Shown one piece after another: positions 53,907 through 63,888 of a stretch of DNA of 64,000 bases. The notes under the pieces are model-generated. The model worked only from the letters and a program-made list of their open reading frames with translations. It made no database searches and was not told the DNA's origin. Position numbers and translations under genes: made by a program. Every line of letters starts with the position of its first letter. Positions within the stretch are counted from its first letter, which is position 1. The DNA comes from Moorena producens 3L. GTDB taxonomy: Bacteria; Cyanobacteriota; Cyanobacteriia; Cyanobacteriales; Coleofasciculaceae. The stretch covers positions 23-64,022 of the forward strand of contig NZ_GL890944.1 of NCBI RefSeq assembly GCF_000211815.1. Direction: 5' to 3'.

Positions 53907-54986
53907 ATGCTTGACTTCGTCATTATACTTTTATTTATCATAGCAGCAGCAAGCATAGGCTTCGACAGTGTGGAATTGCTACCCGGTCATGTGCAAGATC
54001 AAGTCAGCAATTTGACAGCGTTACGCTCGACTACTGCATGCTTTGGTGCCATTATCGGACTAGCACTAGGGTTAATGGCCCAAGTAAGTTACCGTCGGGT
54101 AGAAGCCCAAGTGCGAAAAATGCCAATGGAGGTGATTTTAACCAGGTCTATTGGTCTGATCCTGGGACTGCTGTTAGCTAATTTGATGCTAGCGCCGATT
54201 TTCTTACTCCCCATCCCCTCGGAATTTTCCTTCATCAAACCCCTGACTGCCATTTTAGGAAGTGTGATGTTTTCGTTCTTGGGGGTTAGTCTAGCCGATA
54301 CCCATGGTCGCACCTTCTTGCAGCTGATCAATCCTAACAGCCTGGAATCAGTTTTAGTGGCAGAAGGCACCCTCAAATCAGCCTCAAGTAAAATTATAGA
54401 TACTAGCAGTATCATTGATGGTCGGATCGAAGCACTGCTTGAGACGGGTTTTATCGAAGGTCAAATTCTGGTTTCCCAGTTTGTCTTACTAGAATTGCAG
54501 CAACTTGCCGATGCTGCCAATGATCAGAAGCGCACTCGGGGACGACGGGGCCTAGATATCCTAAATCGGATGCAAGCCGTTTATCCAGAACGCTTGGTGA
54601 TTCATTCGGCTGATTACGATGACCTACAAACTGTAGATACCAAATTGGTACGTTTTGCCCAGGAAATTAATGGCACTCTTTTAACCAATGATTACAACTT
54701 GAGTAAAGTGGCTAACCTCCAAAAGGTGCCAGTGTTGAATGTCAATGATTTAGCCCAAGCCGTGCGTCCTCTGTATCTACCAGGTGACATCCTAGAGCTG
54801 AAAATCCTTAAGGGGGGTAAAGAACCTACCCAGGGAGTTGGTTATCTAGATGATGGCACAATGGTAGTGGTGGAAGAAGGGTATAAACACATGGGTGTTG
54901 AACTGCCAGTGATTGTTACCTCAGCGTTGCAGACTTCAGCAGGTAGGATGATTTTTGCTCGACCTAAAGCTTCGGTTACGGTTTGA
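53907..54986 (+). CDS. PIN/TRAM-domain membrane protein (YacL-like)
   Basis: This 359-aa protein has four membrane segments in the first 140 residues (FVIILLFIIAAASIGF; GAIIGLALGLMAQV; ILGLLLANLMLAPIFLL; LGSVMFSFLGVSL). They are followed by a PIN nuclease domain (IIDTSSIIDGRIEALLETGF, RRGLDILNRM, LLTNDYNLSKVA) and a C-terminal TRAM domain (GYLDDGTMVVVEEGYKHMG). The family is widespread in cyanobacteria and Firmicutes (YacL); an RNA-related nuclease role is likely but the target is unknown. The start ATG 53907 has GGAAAGGAAG before it. Confidence 0.93.
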   Translation: MLDFVIILLFIIAAASIGFDSVELLPGHVQDQVSNLTALRSTTACFGAIIGLALGLMAQVSYRRVEAQVRKMPMEVILTRSIGLILGLLLANLMLAPIFLLPIPSEFSFIKPLTAILGSVMFSFLGVSLADTHGRTFLQLINPNSLESVLVAEGTLKSASSKIIDTSSIIDGRIEALLETGFIEGQILVSQFVLLELQQLADAANDQKRTRGRRGLDILNRMQAVYPERLVIHSADYDDLQTVDTKLVRFAQEINGTLLTNDYNLSKVANLQKVPVLNVNDLAQAVRPLYLPGDILELKILKGGKEPTQGVGYLDDGTMVVVEEGYKHMGVELPVIVTSALQTSAGRMIFARPKASVTV

Positions 54987-54997
54987 TATTGGTGTTT

Positions 54998-55284
54998 TAT
55001 AGGTTGGCAGGTTGGCAGGTTGGCAGGTTGGCAGGTTGAAGGTTGCAGGTTACAGGTTGCAGGTTGGCAGGTTGAAGGTTGCAGGTTGTTTGCCCTTGGC
55101 GTCCCTTGTAGCTTACCTTACAGCTTGAATGTTATAAATCCAGGTTTGCTCTTCTTAAGCCTCTAATCCTCAACAACCGTCTCACCATCAACCGTCTCAC
55201 CATCGACCGTCTAACCGTCAATCATCAACCGCCTAACCTTCAACCTCCTAACCTTCAACTGGCTAACCTTAAACCTCCTAACCA
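54998..55284. repeat. GGTTGGCA and CAACCGTCT tandem tracts
   Basis: GCAGGTTG-type units (about 55001-55090) are followed by a region of AACCGTCTCACCATC and CTAACCTTCAACCTC units up to the next start codon. No gene or clear ribosome binding site is seen. Confidence 0.85.
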
Positions 55285-56484
55285 ATGACTAATGCCATGC
55301 TTAGCCTATGCATGATTGTTAAAGATGAGGAAGAATCATTACCACAATGTTTGAGTAGTGTCAAGGATGTAGTGGATGAGATGGTCGTCCTAGACACAGG
55401 TTCAACGGATCGAACGATTGAGGTGGCGCAAAGCTATGGTGCTAGAGTTTATCAGTTTGAATGGTGTAATGATTTTGCAGCTGCTCGCAATCAGGCATTG
55501 AAGTATGTGCAAGGGGAATGGGTGCTGGTGTTGGATGCTGATGAAGTGTTGAAACCGGAAGTTGTACCGGAAATTAAGCAGGCAATCCAAAATAGTTCCT
55601 ATCTAGTTATTAATCTAGTCCGGCAAGAAGTGGGTGCAACTCAATCTCCCTATTCTCTGGTGTCCCGTTTGTTTCGCTATCACCCAGAGATTCGCTTTTC
55701 TCGCCCCTATCATGCTATGGTGGATGATACTGTAGCGCAAATGTTACAACGAGAACCCCAATGGCAGGTGGTGTCTCTATCCCAGGTGGCAATCTTACAC
55801 TACGGTTATAGCGATGATGCGATCGCATCACGGGATAAGTTGACTAGAGCGCTTACGGCGATGGAAGGCTATCTGGCTAGTCATCCGTTTGATGCTTATG
55901 TGTGTAGTAAACTCGGGGCGCTTTATATTCAAAATAATCAAGTAGACCAGGGTCTGGAGTTACTCAAGCGTGGTTTAACTGGCACTGAGCTAGAGCCAGC
56001 GGTATTATTTGAACTGCACTACCATCTGGGGAATGCTTATACTCGCCAAGGAGAGCTTAATTCAGGAGCAATACATTACCAACAAGCGATCCAACAACCG
56101 ATTTTGCCCCAGTTGAAATTAGGAGCTTACAATAACTTGGGCAGTTTGTTGTTACAAGCAGGGGAGTTGAATCACGCCAAAACCGCCTATGAAATGGCAG
56201 TGAAGATAGACCCAAGTTTTGCCCTTGGACATAATAATCTGGGCATGACTTGGAAGGCTTTGGGTCAGATGGAAAATGCGATCGCATCCTATCAGCAAGC
56301 GATTCAACTCAACCCAGAGTATGGAGAGGCTTATCAAAACTTGGGAGTGGTTTGGCTTAAACTGGGCAAGGTTGATCAGAGTTTATCAGCCTTTAAAAAA
56401 GCGATCGCACTTCACGAAACCGATAACCCAGCTGAAGCTCAGCGTCTTCGTCAGGGACTTCAGGCTATGGGATTTCAGGTTTAA
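55285..56484 (+). CDS. GT2 glycosyltransferase with C-terminal TPR repeats
   Basis: This 399-aa cytoplasmic protein opens with a GT-A family 2 domain: LSLCMIVKDEEESLPQCLSS, DEMVVLDTGSTDRTIEVA, WCNDFAAARNQAL and the DxD motif in WVLVLDADEVL. A YHAMVDD segment near 155 is common in this SunS-like group. From about 250 it has three or four TPR units (AYTRQGELNSGAIHYQQAI; NLGSLLLQAGELNHAKTAYE; NLGMTWKALGQMENAIASYQ; NLGVVWLKLGKVDQSLSAFK), which may hold an acceptor protein. The acceptor is unknown. Confidence 0.9.
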   Translation: MTNAMLSLCMIVKDEEESLPQCLSSVKDVVDEMVVLDTGSTDRTIEVAQSYGARVYQFEWCNDFAAARNQALKYVQGEWVLVLDADEVLKPEVVPEIKQAIQNSSYLVINLVRQEVGATQSPYSLVSRLFRYHPEIRFSRPYHAMVDDTVAQMLQREPQWQVVSLSQVAILHYGYSDDAIASRDKLTRALTAMEGYLASHPFDAYVCSKLGALYIQNNQVDQGLELLKRGLTGTELEPAVLFELHYHLGNAYTRQGELNSGAIHYQQAIQQPILPQLKLGAYNNLGSLLLQAGELNHAKTAYEMAVKIDPSFALGHNNLGMTWKALGQMENAIASYQQAIQLNPEYGEAYQNLGVVWLKLGKVDQSLSAFKKAIALHETDNPAEAQRLRQGLQAMGFQV

Positions 56485-56749
56485 TCTTATTAAGTATTAG
56501 GGAACAGGGAACAGCGGATCACCGGAACAGGGAACAGAGAACAGTAGAAAAGAAATACGAGATTTTTTTGGTGTTATGCCAGGGCTGTTTCATTATTTGG
56601 AATAAATTGTCAGGTCAATCGGGTGAAAGGGAGGTGGGGTGCTGGGGAGAGGGTTTTTTTAATAAAAATACCTTTTTATTAAAAAAAATTCCCCGACGGT
56701 GCTTCGCACCGCTATCTCCCGTTTCTCCCGTTTCTCCCCACCTCCTATC

Positions 56750-57023
56750 CAAAGGTGCGACCCGAAGGCGCGACCCTAGGCCGGGTTCCCCGGCCTAGGA
56801 GGCGCGGGCCTTGAGGGAATTTAATTCTGAATGCGGGAACGAAGTTACCGCATTCAGAGGGTCGCCTTTATGGGTTACTGGCTATAGGTAAAAGGGTTAA
56901 AACTTTTGTAATAAGGCCTCAGATGAAACCTTAGACAGGCTCGCCAATGAGCGTCGGCAGGCTATGCATAAAAGGGTTAAAACTCGTGGAATAAAGCGAG
57001 CCTGTCTTACGGTAACTTCAAAC
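56750..57023 (+). ncRNA. Series of hairpins, possible decayed IS605-type RNA
   Basis: Perfect stem CCTAGGCCGGG/CCCGGCCTAGG (56775-56799), stem CTGAATGCGG/CCGCATTCAG (56827-56857) and stem GACAGGCTCGC/GCGAGCCTGTC (56934-57006), followed by CTTACGGTAACTTCAAAC. The last 18-mer also ends the stem after the tnpB pseudogene at 35756, while the stem bases differ. AAAAGGGTTAAAACT occurs twice. No tnpB frame is present. Confidence 0.45.
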
Positions 57024-57542
57024 CACTCTTCAAGGTTTTGTCTCCGGAAAGCGCACCTATCACATTTTAGTCGGACCCAAGAAACAGCCCTGGGGTTAGG
57101 GGGGATTCCTGTTCCCTAAAATCCCAAAATTGTGTACCTCACCAAATTGAAAACCGCTATACAAGTAATCAAACCTATTGTGAATGAATCGATGCTGCTG
57201 ACTTTGGCAGTGTTACGATCCCTGAAATCTGTGAAGATTCCCCGGATAACTGATGGTATCTAGTTTATGGGCGTTACCTAGCTAACTGTGATTCCCTAAT
57301 TTTAACTAAAACTTGAACAAGTTTAGTCTTAACTTTACGAATACTTTAAATAAAAGTATTTTTCTTTAAAAAAAGAATTGATAAATTGATAAATAGTCAA
57401 GTCAAGCAAAATATAAAAATTTTCAGGGTAAAAAAATAAGACACCTTAAGGTATTTGAATTTTTCATGAATACTCCAACATTTAAACGTTGATTTAAAGG
57501 GGAATCTACGAAAACTTTATCGGTTTTACGAGTCTGAATTAG

Positions 57543-57590
57543 GGTGTATCAACTGGTGTATCAACTGGTGTATCAACTGGTGTATCAACT
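57543..57590. repeat. 12-bp repeat x 4 upstream of the RTX gene
   Basis: Four perfect copies of GGTGTATCAACT about 88 bp before the start codon. The unit length is unlike the 7-bp arrays and the location could be regulatory. Confidence 0.85.
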
Positions 57591-57677
57591 TATGATGCCT
57601 TGAGGTGAGCTTAGTCAAAATTTGTTTGTCTGCAATGACCTTCTTGTGTCAATAATTTAATCTACCAAAGACAAAAT

Positions 57678-58784
57678 ATGATGACTACTATTTTTGGATT
57701 TGAGACTGGCGACTTCATAAATTGGAACACTATCGGCGATGCCAGCATTGAGACAGCGGCATTTGGCAGTATCCCTTCTCAGGGAAAATTTCAGGCTTTA
57801 ATTACTAATGATGTGGGTTCTGTAAGTGATAGCGAACTTGAAAACCTCTTGGGTTTGAACCCAGGCACTATAGATGGTTTTGGCAATGGGGATGCCAAAG
57901 AAGGATCCGCTCTCAAGCTAAAACCTATTACAGTCAACGCTGGAGATGTTTTGAGCTTCGACTTTAACTTCCTCACTGATGAGCTTACCCCTGACTCCAC
58001 CTTCAAGGATTTTGCCTTTGTCTCCATCACCCCAAACGTTTTATTTAACCTCGCAGATACAAATAGTTCATTTCTCCTGTCTCCTACAGGATTTCGTCAG
58101 GAAACAGACTACAATACCTTTACCTACAAATTCCCAACTTCTGGTACTTATCTAGTAGGTATGGCAGTGGTGGATGTAGAAGATGAGTTATTGGAATCCG
58201 CCCTACTAGTGGATAACTTGAAAGTTGTGCCGAAAGATGAAGTAATTGTAGGCACAAGCAACGATGAAACTCTTTTCGGTACTGCTGATAATGACACAAT
58301 CTACGGTCAAGGTGGTAATGACACAATCTTTGGCAGTGAGGGAGTAAACATTCTCTATGGTGGTGCTGGAGATGACCTGATTTTCGGCGGTTCCAACTCT
58401 GACAACATTTATGGCGGCACTGGTAATGACCGGATATTCTCCTCCGGAGGCAGTAACTCAGTTTATGGGGGTATCGGTAATGACTTCATAGACACTGGCA
58501 CTGGTAATGATTTCGTTGTTGGTGGCTTTGGCAACGATACGATCAGGCTTGGGGGTGGTCAGGATATTGTTGTCCTAGAAGCACGCAAAGGAACTGATAC
58601 TATCATTAACTTTGAGGCTGGTAAGATGTTCCTGGGTCTGTCTGGTGCCTTGACTTTTAGTAACTTGACGTTTAACCAAAGTGGTGGTGATGTGGAAATC
58701 TCTGCTAACAGTGAAGTCTTAGCAGTTGTGAATAATGCACAAGTTAGCACTATTGCCAGCGCTAGCAACTTTCTGACGATTTAG
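57678..58784 (+). CDS. RTX (hemolysin-type calcium-binding) secreted protein
   Basis: This 368-aa protein has residues 1-185 that form a beta-rich domain (FGFETGDFINWNTIGDASIE, VNAGDVLSFDFNFLTDE, YLVGMAVVDVEDELLESALL) seen in cyanobacterial secreted proteins. Residues about 190-310 hold RTX nonapeptide repeats such as GQGGNDTIFGS, YGGAGDDLIFGG and YGGTGNDRIFSS, which fold as a calcium-bound beta roll. The C-terminus (DIVVLEARKGTDTIINFEAG) carries the usual export-type end. It is probably secreted by a type I system that is not encoded here. No enzymatic domain is seen. Confidence 0.92.
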   Translation: MMTTIFGFETGDFINWNTIGDASIETAAFGSIPSQGKFQALITNDVGSVSDSELENLLGLNPGTIDGFGNGDAKEGSALKLKPITVNAGDVLSFDFNFLTDELTPDSTFKDFAFVSITPNVLFNLADTNSSFLLSPTGFRQETDYNTFTYKFPTSGTYLVGMAVVDVEDELLESALLVDNLKVVPKDEVIVGTSNDETLFGTADNDTIYGQGGNDTIFGSEGVNILYGGAGDDLIFGGSNSDNIYGGTGNDRIFSSGGSNSVYGGIGNDFIDTGTGNDFVVGGFGNDTIRLGGGQDIVVLEARKGTDTIINFEAGKMFLGLSGALTFSNLTFNQSGGDVEISANSEVLAVVNNAQVSTIASASNFLTI

Positions 58785-58880
58785 TTATCTGATTTAGCTT
58801 GATCTGTGAGTGTAACTCTGAGTCAACCTGTTTTTTCCCGACGGTTTCTAACTCAGCATTTACGCAATAACTATACTTTT

Positions 58881-58903
58881 AGGGGCGCACGTCGTACGCC
58901 CCT
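58881..58903. terminator. GC hairpin between the RTX and glyS genes
   Basis: AGGGGCG, a loop of nine bases, then CGCCCCT. It lies about 100 bp after the RTX stop; no long T-run follows, so its role as a terminator is tentative. The sequence also resembles a common cyanobacterial repeat. Confidence 0.45.
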
Positions 58904-59069
58904 ACTACTGATGCTAACTACATAAGGGCGTTTGAGGTCGAGTTTGGCGACAGTCGCTGTAACTCTGGTTTTTCTGTGAAAACTATCATAACCAGGTCTA
59001 GAATCTCAAGAGGTACACTGGGGGAATTGGTAGTTAAAGATTATGGTTTTGATTAGTAATCAGTTCCCT

Positions 59070-61232
59070 ATGTCTACATTTTTATTAGAAGTCGGTACAG
59101 AAGAATTACCCGCAGATTTTGTGGATAGTGCGATCGCACAGTGGCAATCGAGAATTCCCCAAACCCTGGATGAGTACTTTCTTACTCCAGAAGGAATTGA
59201 GATTTACGGCACCCCTCGCCGCTTAGCAGTTATCATTAAAGGATTACCTCAAAAGCAACCCGACCGAGAAGAAGAGGTTAAAGGACCACCAGCTAAGGCA
59301 GCGTTTAAGGATGGCCAACCTACTAAAGCAGCGATTGGGTTTGCCCGTAAACAGGGGGTAGAGGTAGATAATCTATTCCTCAGAGATACGGCTAAAGGCG
59401 AATTTGTCTTTGTTCAGAAACAGATATCCGGTCGCCCCGCTACGGAAATTTTAACGGAACTGATTCCCCAATGGATATTTGGATTGGAAGGAAGACGGTT
59501 CATGCGCTGGGCCAATGGAGATTTAAAGTTTCCCCGTCCGATTCGCTGGCTAGTCACACTTTTGGATGATGTAGTGCTACCGGTAGAGTTAGATAATAAT
59601 GCCGAGATTATAAAAAGCGATCGCATTTCCAGTGGTCATCGGATCTTGTCTCCCAAACCAGTAGAGATTCCCCAAGCAACAGATTATCAGTCCTATTTGC
59701 GCAATGCTTATGTAGAGGTCAACCCTGAAGCACGTCGCGAGACAATCAAATCACAAGTGGAATCAGCCGCTAAACAATTAGGTGGTTATACCCCTCTGTA
59801 CCCTGAGTTATGGGAAGAAGTCACTAATTTAGTGGAATGGCCGACAGCAGTAGTAGGTAAATTTTCCTCAGAATTCTTGAATTTACCTCAAGAAGTGGTC
59901 ACCACAGAGATGGTGTCTCATCAGCGCTACTTCCCAGTATTCAAAACCGAAGCGGCTACTGAACTTATCCCCTATTTTATTACTATTGGTAACGGTGACC
60001 CGGCTAAATCCGAAATTATTGCTACTGGGAACGAGCGGGTAATCCGAGCCAGGCTAGCCGATGGACAGTTTTTCTACAAAACCGATATCGACTCACCCTT
60101 GGAAAGCTATTTACCCCAACTGGAGAAGGTCACTTTTCAGAAAGATTTGGGTTCAGTACGCCAAAAGGTCGGTAGAATAGAAAAGATAGCGAGTCAAATT
60201 ACTGACCAGTTACGTCAACACTCTCCTAATCTAATCTCACCAGAGGCGATTACTCAGATTCAAAGAGCGGCCTTACTGTGTAAAGCCGACTTGGTTACCC
60301 AGATGGTCTATGAATTTCCTGAATTACAAGGGGTAATGGGACAAAAGTATGCCGTTACTAGTGGGGAATCTGAGCAAGTCGCAACAGCAATTTTTGAGCA
60401 TTATTTACCCAGAGGTGCAGGGGATGCTCTACCTCAAACCCTGACCGGGCAAGTGGTAGGATTAGCAGACAGGCTAGATACTTTAGTCAGTATCTTTGGT
60501 TTAGGCATGTTACCCACAGGCTCTTCTGACCCCTTTGCTCTACGTCGTGCGGCTAATGGTATTATCAACATTACCTGGGATGCCAACTTACCGATTAATC
60601 TCCAACAGTTGCTACAAGATATTGCTGCAGATTTTGTAGCTGCTTATCCAGACAAAAACTCACCAATAGAGTCATTACAAGAATTTTTCTTACAACGGAT
60701 TCGGACTCTGCTCCAAGAAGAAAATAAAATTGACTATGATTTAGTGAATGCTGTGTTAGGAGAAGATGATCCCGAGTATCAAAACAGGGCATTAATTGAT
60801 GTGTTAGATGTACGCGATCGCGCTTTGTTTCTTCAGTCTATCCGAGATAATGGTACGCTGGATAAAATCTATGAAACTGTCAACCGTTCAGCTCGTTTAG
60901 CTAAACAAGGGGATTTAGATACCAAAGAGTTACAACCAACAACAGTAGTGACTCCGGAATACTTCCAGAAATCTTGTGAGCAAGCATTTTATGATGCCCT
61001 AGTGGAATTAGTGCCGAAAATTAAAGCGTCTCAGGAAGAGCGAGATTATCAGAAATTAGTGGAAGCACTAGAACAGATTGCTCCTACAGTTAGCACTTTC
61101 TTTGATGGTGACCAGAGTGTGTTGGTGATGGATCCTGACCCCAATATTCGCAGTAATCGGTTGAATTTGTTGGGATTGTTGCGGAATCATGCTCGTGTGT
61201 TAGCAGATTTTGGAGCAATTGTCAAGAGTTAG
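59070..61232 (+). CDS. glyS: Glycyl-tRNA synthetase beta subunit
   Basis: This 720-aa cytoplasmic protein pairs with GlyQ (not in this window) to charge tRNA-Gly. The N-terminus FLLEVGTEELPADFVDSAIA and the phrases YGTPRRLAVII, GPPAKAAF, FPRPIRWLV, SSGHRIL, MVSHQRYFPV, KKTD-like FYKTDIDSPL and DFFDGVMV-like STFFDGDQSVLVMD are all glyS. The length is normal for the bacterial two-subunit type. I choose ATG 59070 (MSTFLLEVGTEE); ATG 59043 would add nine residues not usual in the family. Confidence 0.96.
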   Translation: MSTFLLEVGTEELPADFVDSAIAQWQSRIPQTLDEYFLTPEGIEIYGTPRRLAVIIKGLPQKQPDREEEVKGPPAKAAFKDGQPTKAAIGFARKQGVEVDNLFLRDTAKGEFVFVQKQISGRPATEILTELIPQWIFGLEGRRFMRWANGDLKFPRPIRWLVTLLDDVVLPVELDNNAEIIKSDRISSGHRILSPKPVEIPQATDYQSYLRNAYVEVNPEARRETIKSQVESAAKQLGGYTPLYPELWEEVTNLVEWPTAVVGKFSSEFLNLPQEVVTTEMVSHQRYFPVFKTEAATELIPYFITIGNGDPAKSEIIATGNERVIRARLADGQFFYKTDIDSPLESYLPQLEKVTFQKDLGSVRQKVGRIEKIASQITDQLRQHSPNLISPEAITQIQRAALLCKADLVTQMVYEFPELQGVMGQKYAVTSGESEQVATAIFEHYLPRGAGDALPQTLTGQVVGLADRLDTLVSIFGLGMLPTGSSDPFALRRAANGIINITWDANLPINLQQLLQDIAADFVAAYPDKNSPIESLQEFFLQRIRTLLQEENKIDYDLVNAVLGEDDPEYQNRALIDVLDVRDRALFLQSIRDNGTLDKIYETVNRSARLAKQGDLDTKELQPTTVVTPEYFQKSCEQAFYDALVELVPKIKASQEERDYQKLVEALEQIAPTVSTFFDGDQSVLVMDPDPNIRSNRLNLLGLLRNHARVLADFGAIVKS

Positions 61233-61252
61233 GGTTTGGTTTGTCAGCAATT

Positions 61253-61560
<308 letters not shown>

Positions 61561-61609
61561 ACTTTGGGGGATTGATCGTAAAAGCTCTATCTGCGGTTCT
61601 ACTAAAATT

Positions 61610-62182
61610 GTGGTCAAATTGAAACTGACCCACTATGGAACTAGCCTCAGAACTGCCATGGAGATTTTGGAAACCGTAACGTTTGATGATGCGATCGCAT
61701 TCACCGAATCGATAATGACCAAAATGGTAACAGGGGAACTAACATCGCCAGAAATTACCGAAGCGATCGCATCCTTAGTCAAGAGCAAGAATGGTGCTAG
61801 AGGTTTCTTTGTCACCTACCTTACCAGTGACAGCACCTTAGCTGACAATCCCTCACCAGAGGTGATCACAGCCCTAGAGTCATCCCCCGAAATCGTAGCC
61901 GAACTGTTAGTCAAAAATTTAGCTATGTCAGCGGCAATGGCATTGAACCATCGCCGCAATGGCAAAGAAGACATGGCTCAAGGATCAGACCGAGTGCGAT
62001 CGCGTAGTGCTAATCTCATTAAACAACTAAACATGCCAAGCCTGTTTGACATTGCCCAACAGTTAAGGCAAAGCGCCCTTACTGGAGTTGGCAACTACCA
62101 AGAATTTCTCAAGCGCTGGAAATACGATTCTGATCAAAAACAGGTCATTCATGAAGCTTTATCTGACATTCTTGACCAATAA
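61610..62182 (+). CDS. Conserved cyanobacterial protein of unknown function
   Basis: This 190-aa soluble protein is mainly helical: DDAIAFTESIMTKMVTGELT, EITEAIASLVKSKNGARGFF, EIVAELLVKNLAMSAAMALN and RSRSANLIKQLNM. It looks like a conserved cyanobacterial family, but I know no function for it. The frame opens at GTG 61610; ATG 61658 is an alternative that would drop 16 residues (KLKLTHYGTSLRTA). It is a single gene between STRR blocks. Confidence 0.75.
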   Translation: MVKLKLTHYGTSLRTAMEILETVTFDDAIAFTESIMTKMVTGELTSPEITEAIASLVKSKNGARGFFVTYLTSDSTLADNPSPEVITALESSPEIVAELLVKNLAMSAAMALNHRRNGKEDMAQGSDRVRSRSANLIKQLNMPSLFDIAQQLRQSALTGVGNYQEFLKRWKYDSDQKQVIHEALSDILDQ

Positions 62183-62295
62183 TCAAAGGGATGTTTCCAA
62201 AAATCAAAAACTGACTATAGCAATTAATAGGAAAATAGCAATTTAAAAAATGTTAATTGCTATTTCCTAATCTCATCATGTCTACTTTCTAATAG

Positions 62296-62515
62296 TATAG
62301 CACTACCCATTCAAATGTTTGACGCTGCATCGCTCCTAAACTCCAAAACGTAAGTAATCGCTTACTTTTGACTTCTGACTTCTGACTTTTGACTTTTGAC
62401 TTTTGACTTTTGACTTCTGACTTCTGACTTCTGACTTTTGACTTCTGACTTCTGACTTCTGACTTCTGACTTCTGACTTCTGACTTCTGACTTCTGACTT
62501 GCGCGTAGCGCTATA
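62296..62515. mobile_element. MITE-like element, TATAGCRCTAC inverted repeats (copy 3, enlarged)
   Basis: It begins TATAGCACTAC and ends GTAGCGCTATA. The left arm (CCCATTCAAATGTTTGACGC, CCTAAACTCC, AACGTAAGTAATC) matches copy 1 at 7829. Inside, an array of about 18 TTCTGAC/TTTTGAC heptamers (62366-62500) has grown the element to 220 bp. Its right end is 9 bp before the next start codon. Confidence 0.8.
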
Positions 62516-62524
62516 TCATGGCTA

Positions 62525-63748
62525 ATGATCAAAATTCTTCACCTATCTGATATCCACATGGGTAGTGGTTTCTCCCATGGACGAATCAACCCTGCTACTG
62601 GAATCAATACACGTTTAGAAGATTTTGTCAATACCCTAGCTAAATGTATTGACCGAGCCATTACCGAACCTGTGGATTTAGTTCTTTTTGGCGGTGATGC
62701 CTTTCCCGATGCCACACCACCACCTTATGTTCAACAAGCTTTTGCTAATCAATTTCGCCGCTTAGTAGATGTAAACATTCCTACCGTTTTACTAGTAGGA
62801 AATCACGACCAACACTCCCAAGGACAAGGAGGTGCTAGCTTATGTATTTATCGCACCTTAGGCGTGCCTGGATTTGTAGTAGGGGATAGCATCGAAACTC
62901 ATAAGATTCAAACCGACAATGGTCGAGTACAGGTGATTACTCTACCGTGGCTAACCAACTCCACCCTTCTCAGTCGCCCAGACACCGAAGGTCTAACCCT
63001 AGCCGAGGTTAACCAACTCCTGATCTCACGGCTTGAGCCAATCTTAGAAGCAGAAATTCGTCAACTAGACCCAAACCTGCCAACGGTCTTGTTAGGTCAT
63101 TTAATGGCAGACCAAGCTAGATTTGGTGCAGAACGCTTCCTAGCCGTTGGTAAAGGTTTTACTATTCCGCTCTCGCTGCTGACTCGACCCTGCTTTGATT
63201 ATGTAGCTTTAGGACACATCCACCAACACCAGAATCTCAACCACTCCAATGACCCGCCAGTCATTTACCCTGGCAGCATTGAGCGGGTCGATTTCAGTGA
63301 AGAGAAGGAAGACAAAGGTTATGTCATGATTGAGCTGTCCAAAGGTCATGTTCAGTGGGAATTTTGTCCCTTGTCAGTGCGTCCCTTCCGTACCATTGAG
63401 GTCAACCTTGCTGAAGCAGATGATCCCCAAAGTACTTTACTAAACGCTATTGGTAACGAAATTATTAAAAACGCTATAGTCCGGCTGATTTACAAGCTAC
63501 GTTCTGAGCAGCTCGACCTAATTGACAATAGTGCCATACATGAATCCTTGAGGGCAGCCCACCACTATACCATTCGTCCAGAATTAGTCAGCCAGCTAGC
63601 CCGTCCCCGCTTGCCGGAACTTGGTATAGGTAACAGTATTGACCCCATAGATGCGTTATCGACATATCTAGAGAATCGGCAAGACCTCAGAGATATTGCT
63701 GCAGATATGCTAGAAGCTGCAGAATGCCTATTAGAGAAAAATCGTTGA
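62525..63748 (+). CDS. SbcD/Mre11-like metallophosphoesterase nuclease
   Basis: This 407-aa protein has the five metallophosphoesterase motifs: LSDIHMG, LFGGDAFPD, LVGNHDQHS, LLGHLMAD and LGHIHQHQ, then a capping region (NPSND-like PPVIYPGSIERVDFSEE) typical of SbcD/Mre11 exonucleases. It would trim DNA ends, usually with SbcC, whose gene is not next to it here. The start is ATG 62525, close to MITE copy 3. Its TGA stop is read from the first bases of the IS element at 63745, so a few C-terminal residues of the ancestral protein may be missing; motifs are all intact. Confidence 0.9.
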   Translation: MIKILHLSDIHMGSGFSHGRINPATGINTRLEDFVNTLAKCIDRAITEPVDLVLFGGDAFPDATPPPYVQQAFANQFRRLVDVNIPTVLLVGNHDQHSQGQGGASLCIYRTLGVPGFVVGDSIETHKIQTDNGRVQVITLPWLTNSTLLSRPDTEGLTLAEVNQLLISRLEPILEAEIRQLDPNLPTVLLGHLMADQARFGAERFLAVGKGFTIPLSLLTRPCFDYVALGHIHQHQNLNHSNDPPVIYPGSIERVDFSEEKEDKGYVMIELSKGHVQWEFCPLSVRPFRTIEVNLAEADDPQSTLLNAIGNEIIKNAIVRLIYKLRSEQLDLIDNSAIHESLRAAHHYTIRPELVSQLARPRLPELGIGNSIDPIDALSTYLENRQDLRDIAADMLEAAECLLEKNR

Positions 63749-63888
63749 CACTCCCCGCCCTATAAGGACGGGGATTCTTCGCTCAACGACCCGACTTGCT
63801 GTTCCTGGCCGGAACCAAGAACAGTAGAGGCCAGATCTCCCGAAGCGTTCTGATCTATGATCCAGGTTCCGGTGTGCCCCACCGTACC
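63745..63888 (-). ncRNA. Candidate omegaRNA scaffold overlapping the tnpB 3' end
   Basis: 144 nt from GGTACGGTGGGGCACACCG to GTGTCAA, alike those at 24589, 36501 and 50361. Overlap with the 3' end of tnpB is the known place of omegaRNA. The guide would be CGATTTTTCTCTAATAGGC, complementary to the end of the sbcD-like gene. Confidence 0.6.

Larger units (their letters stand above)
56485..57677. other. Long non-coding region
   Basis: 1.2 kb without a convincing gene. It has GGGAACAG units (56501-56545), a hairpin-rich block (56750-57023, listed separately), and an AT-rich stretch (57300-57540) before the RTX gene, likely to hold its promoter. Confidence 0.6.
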
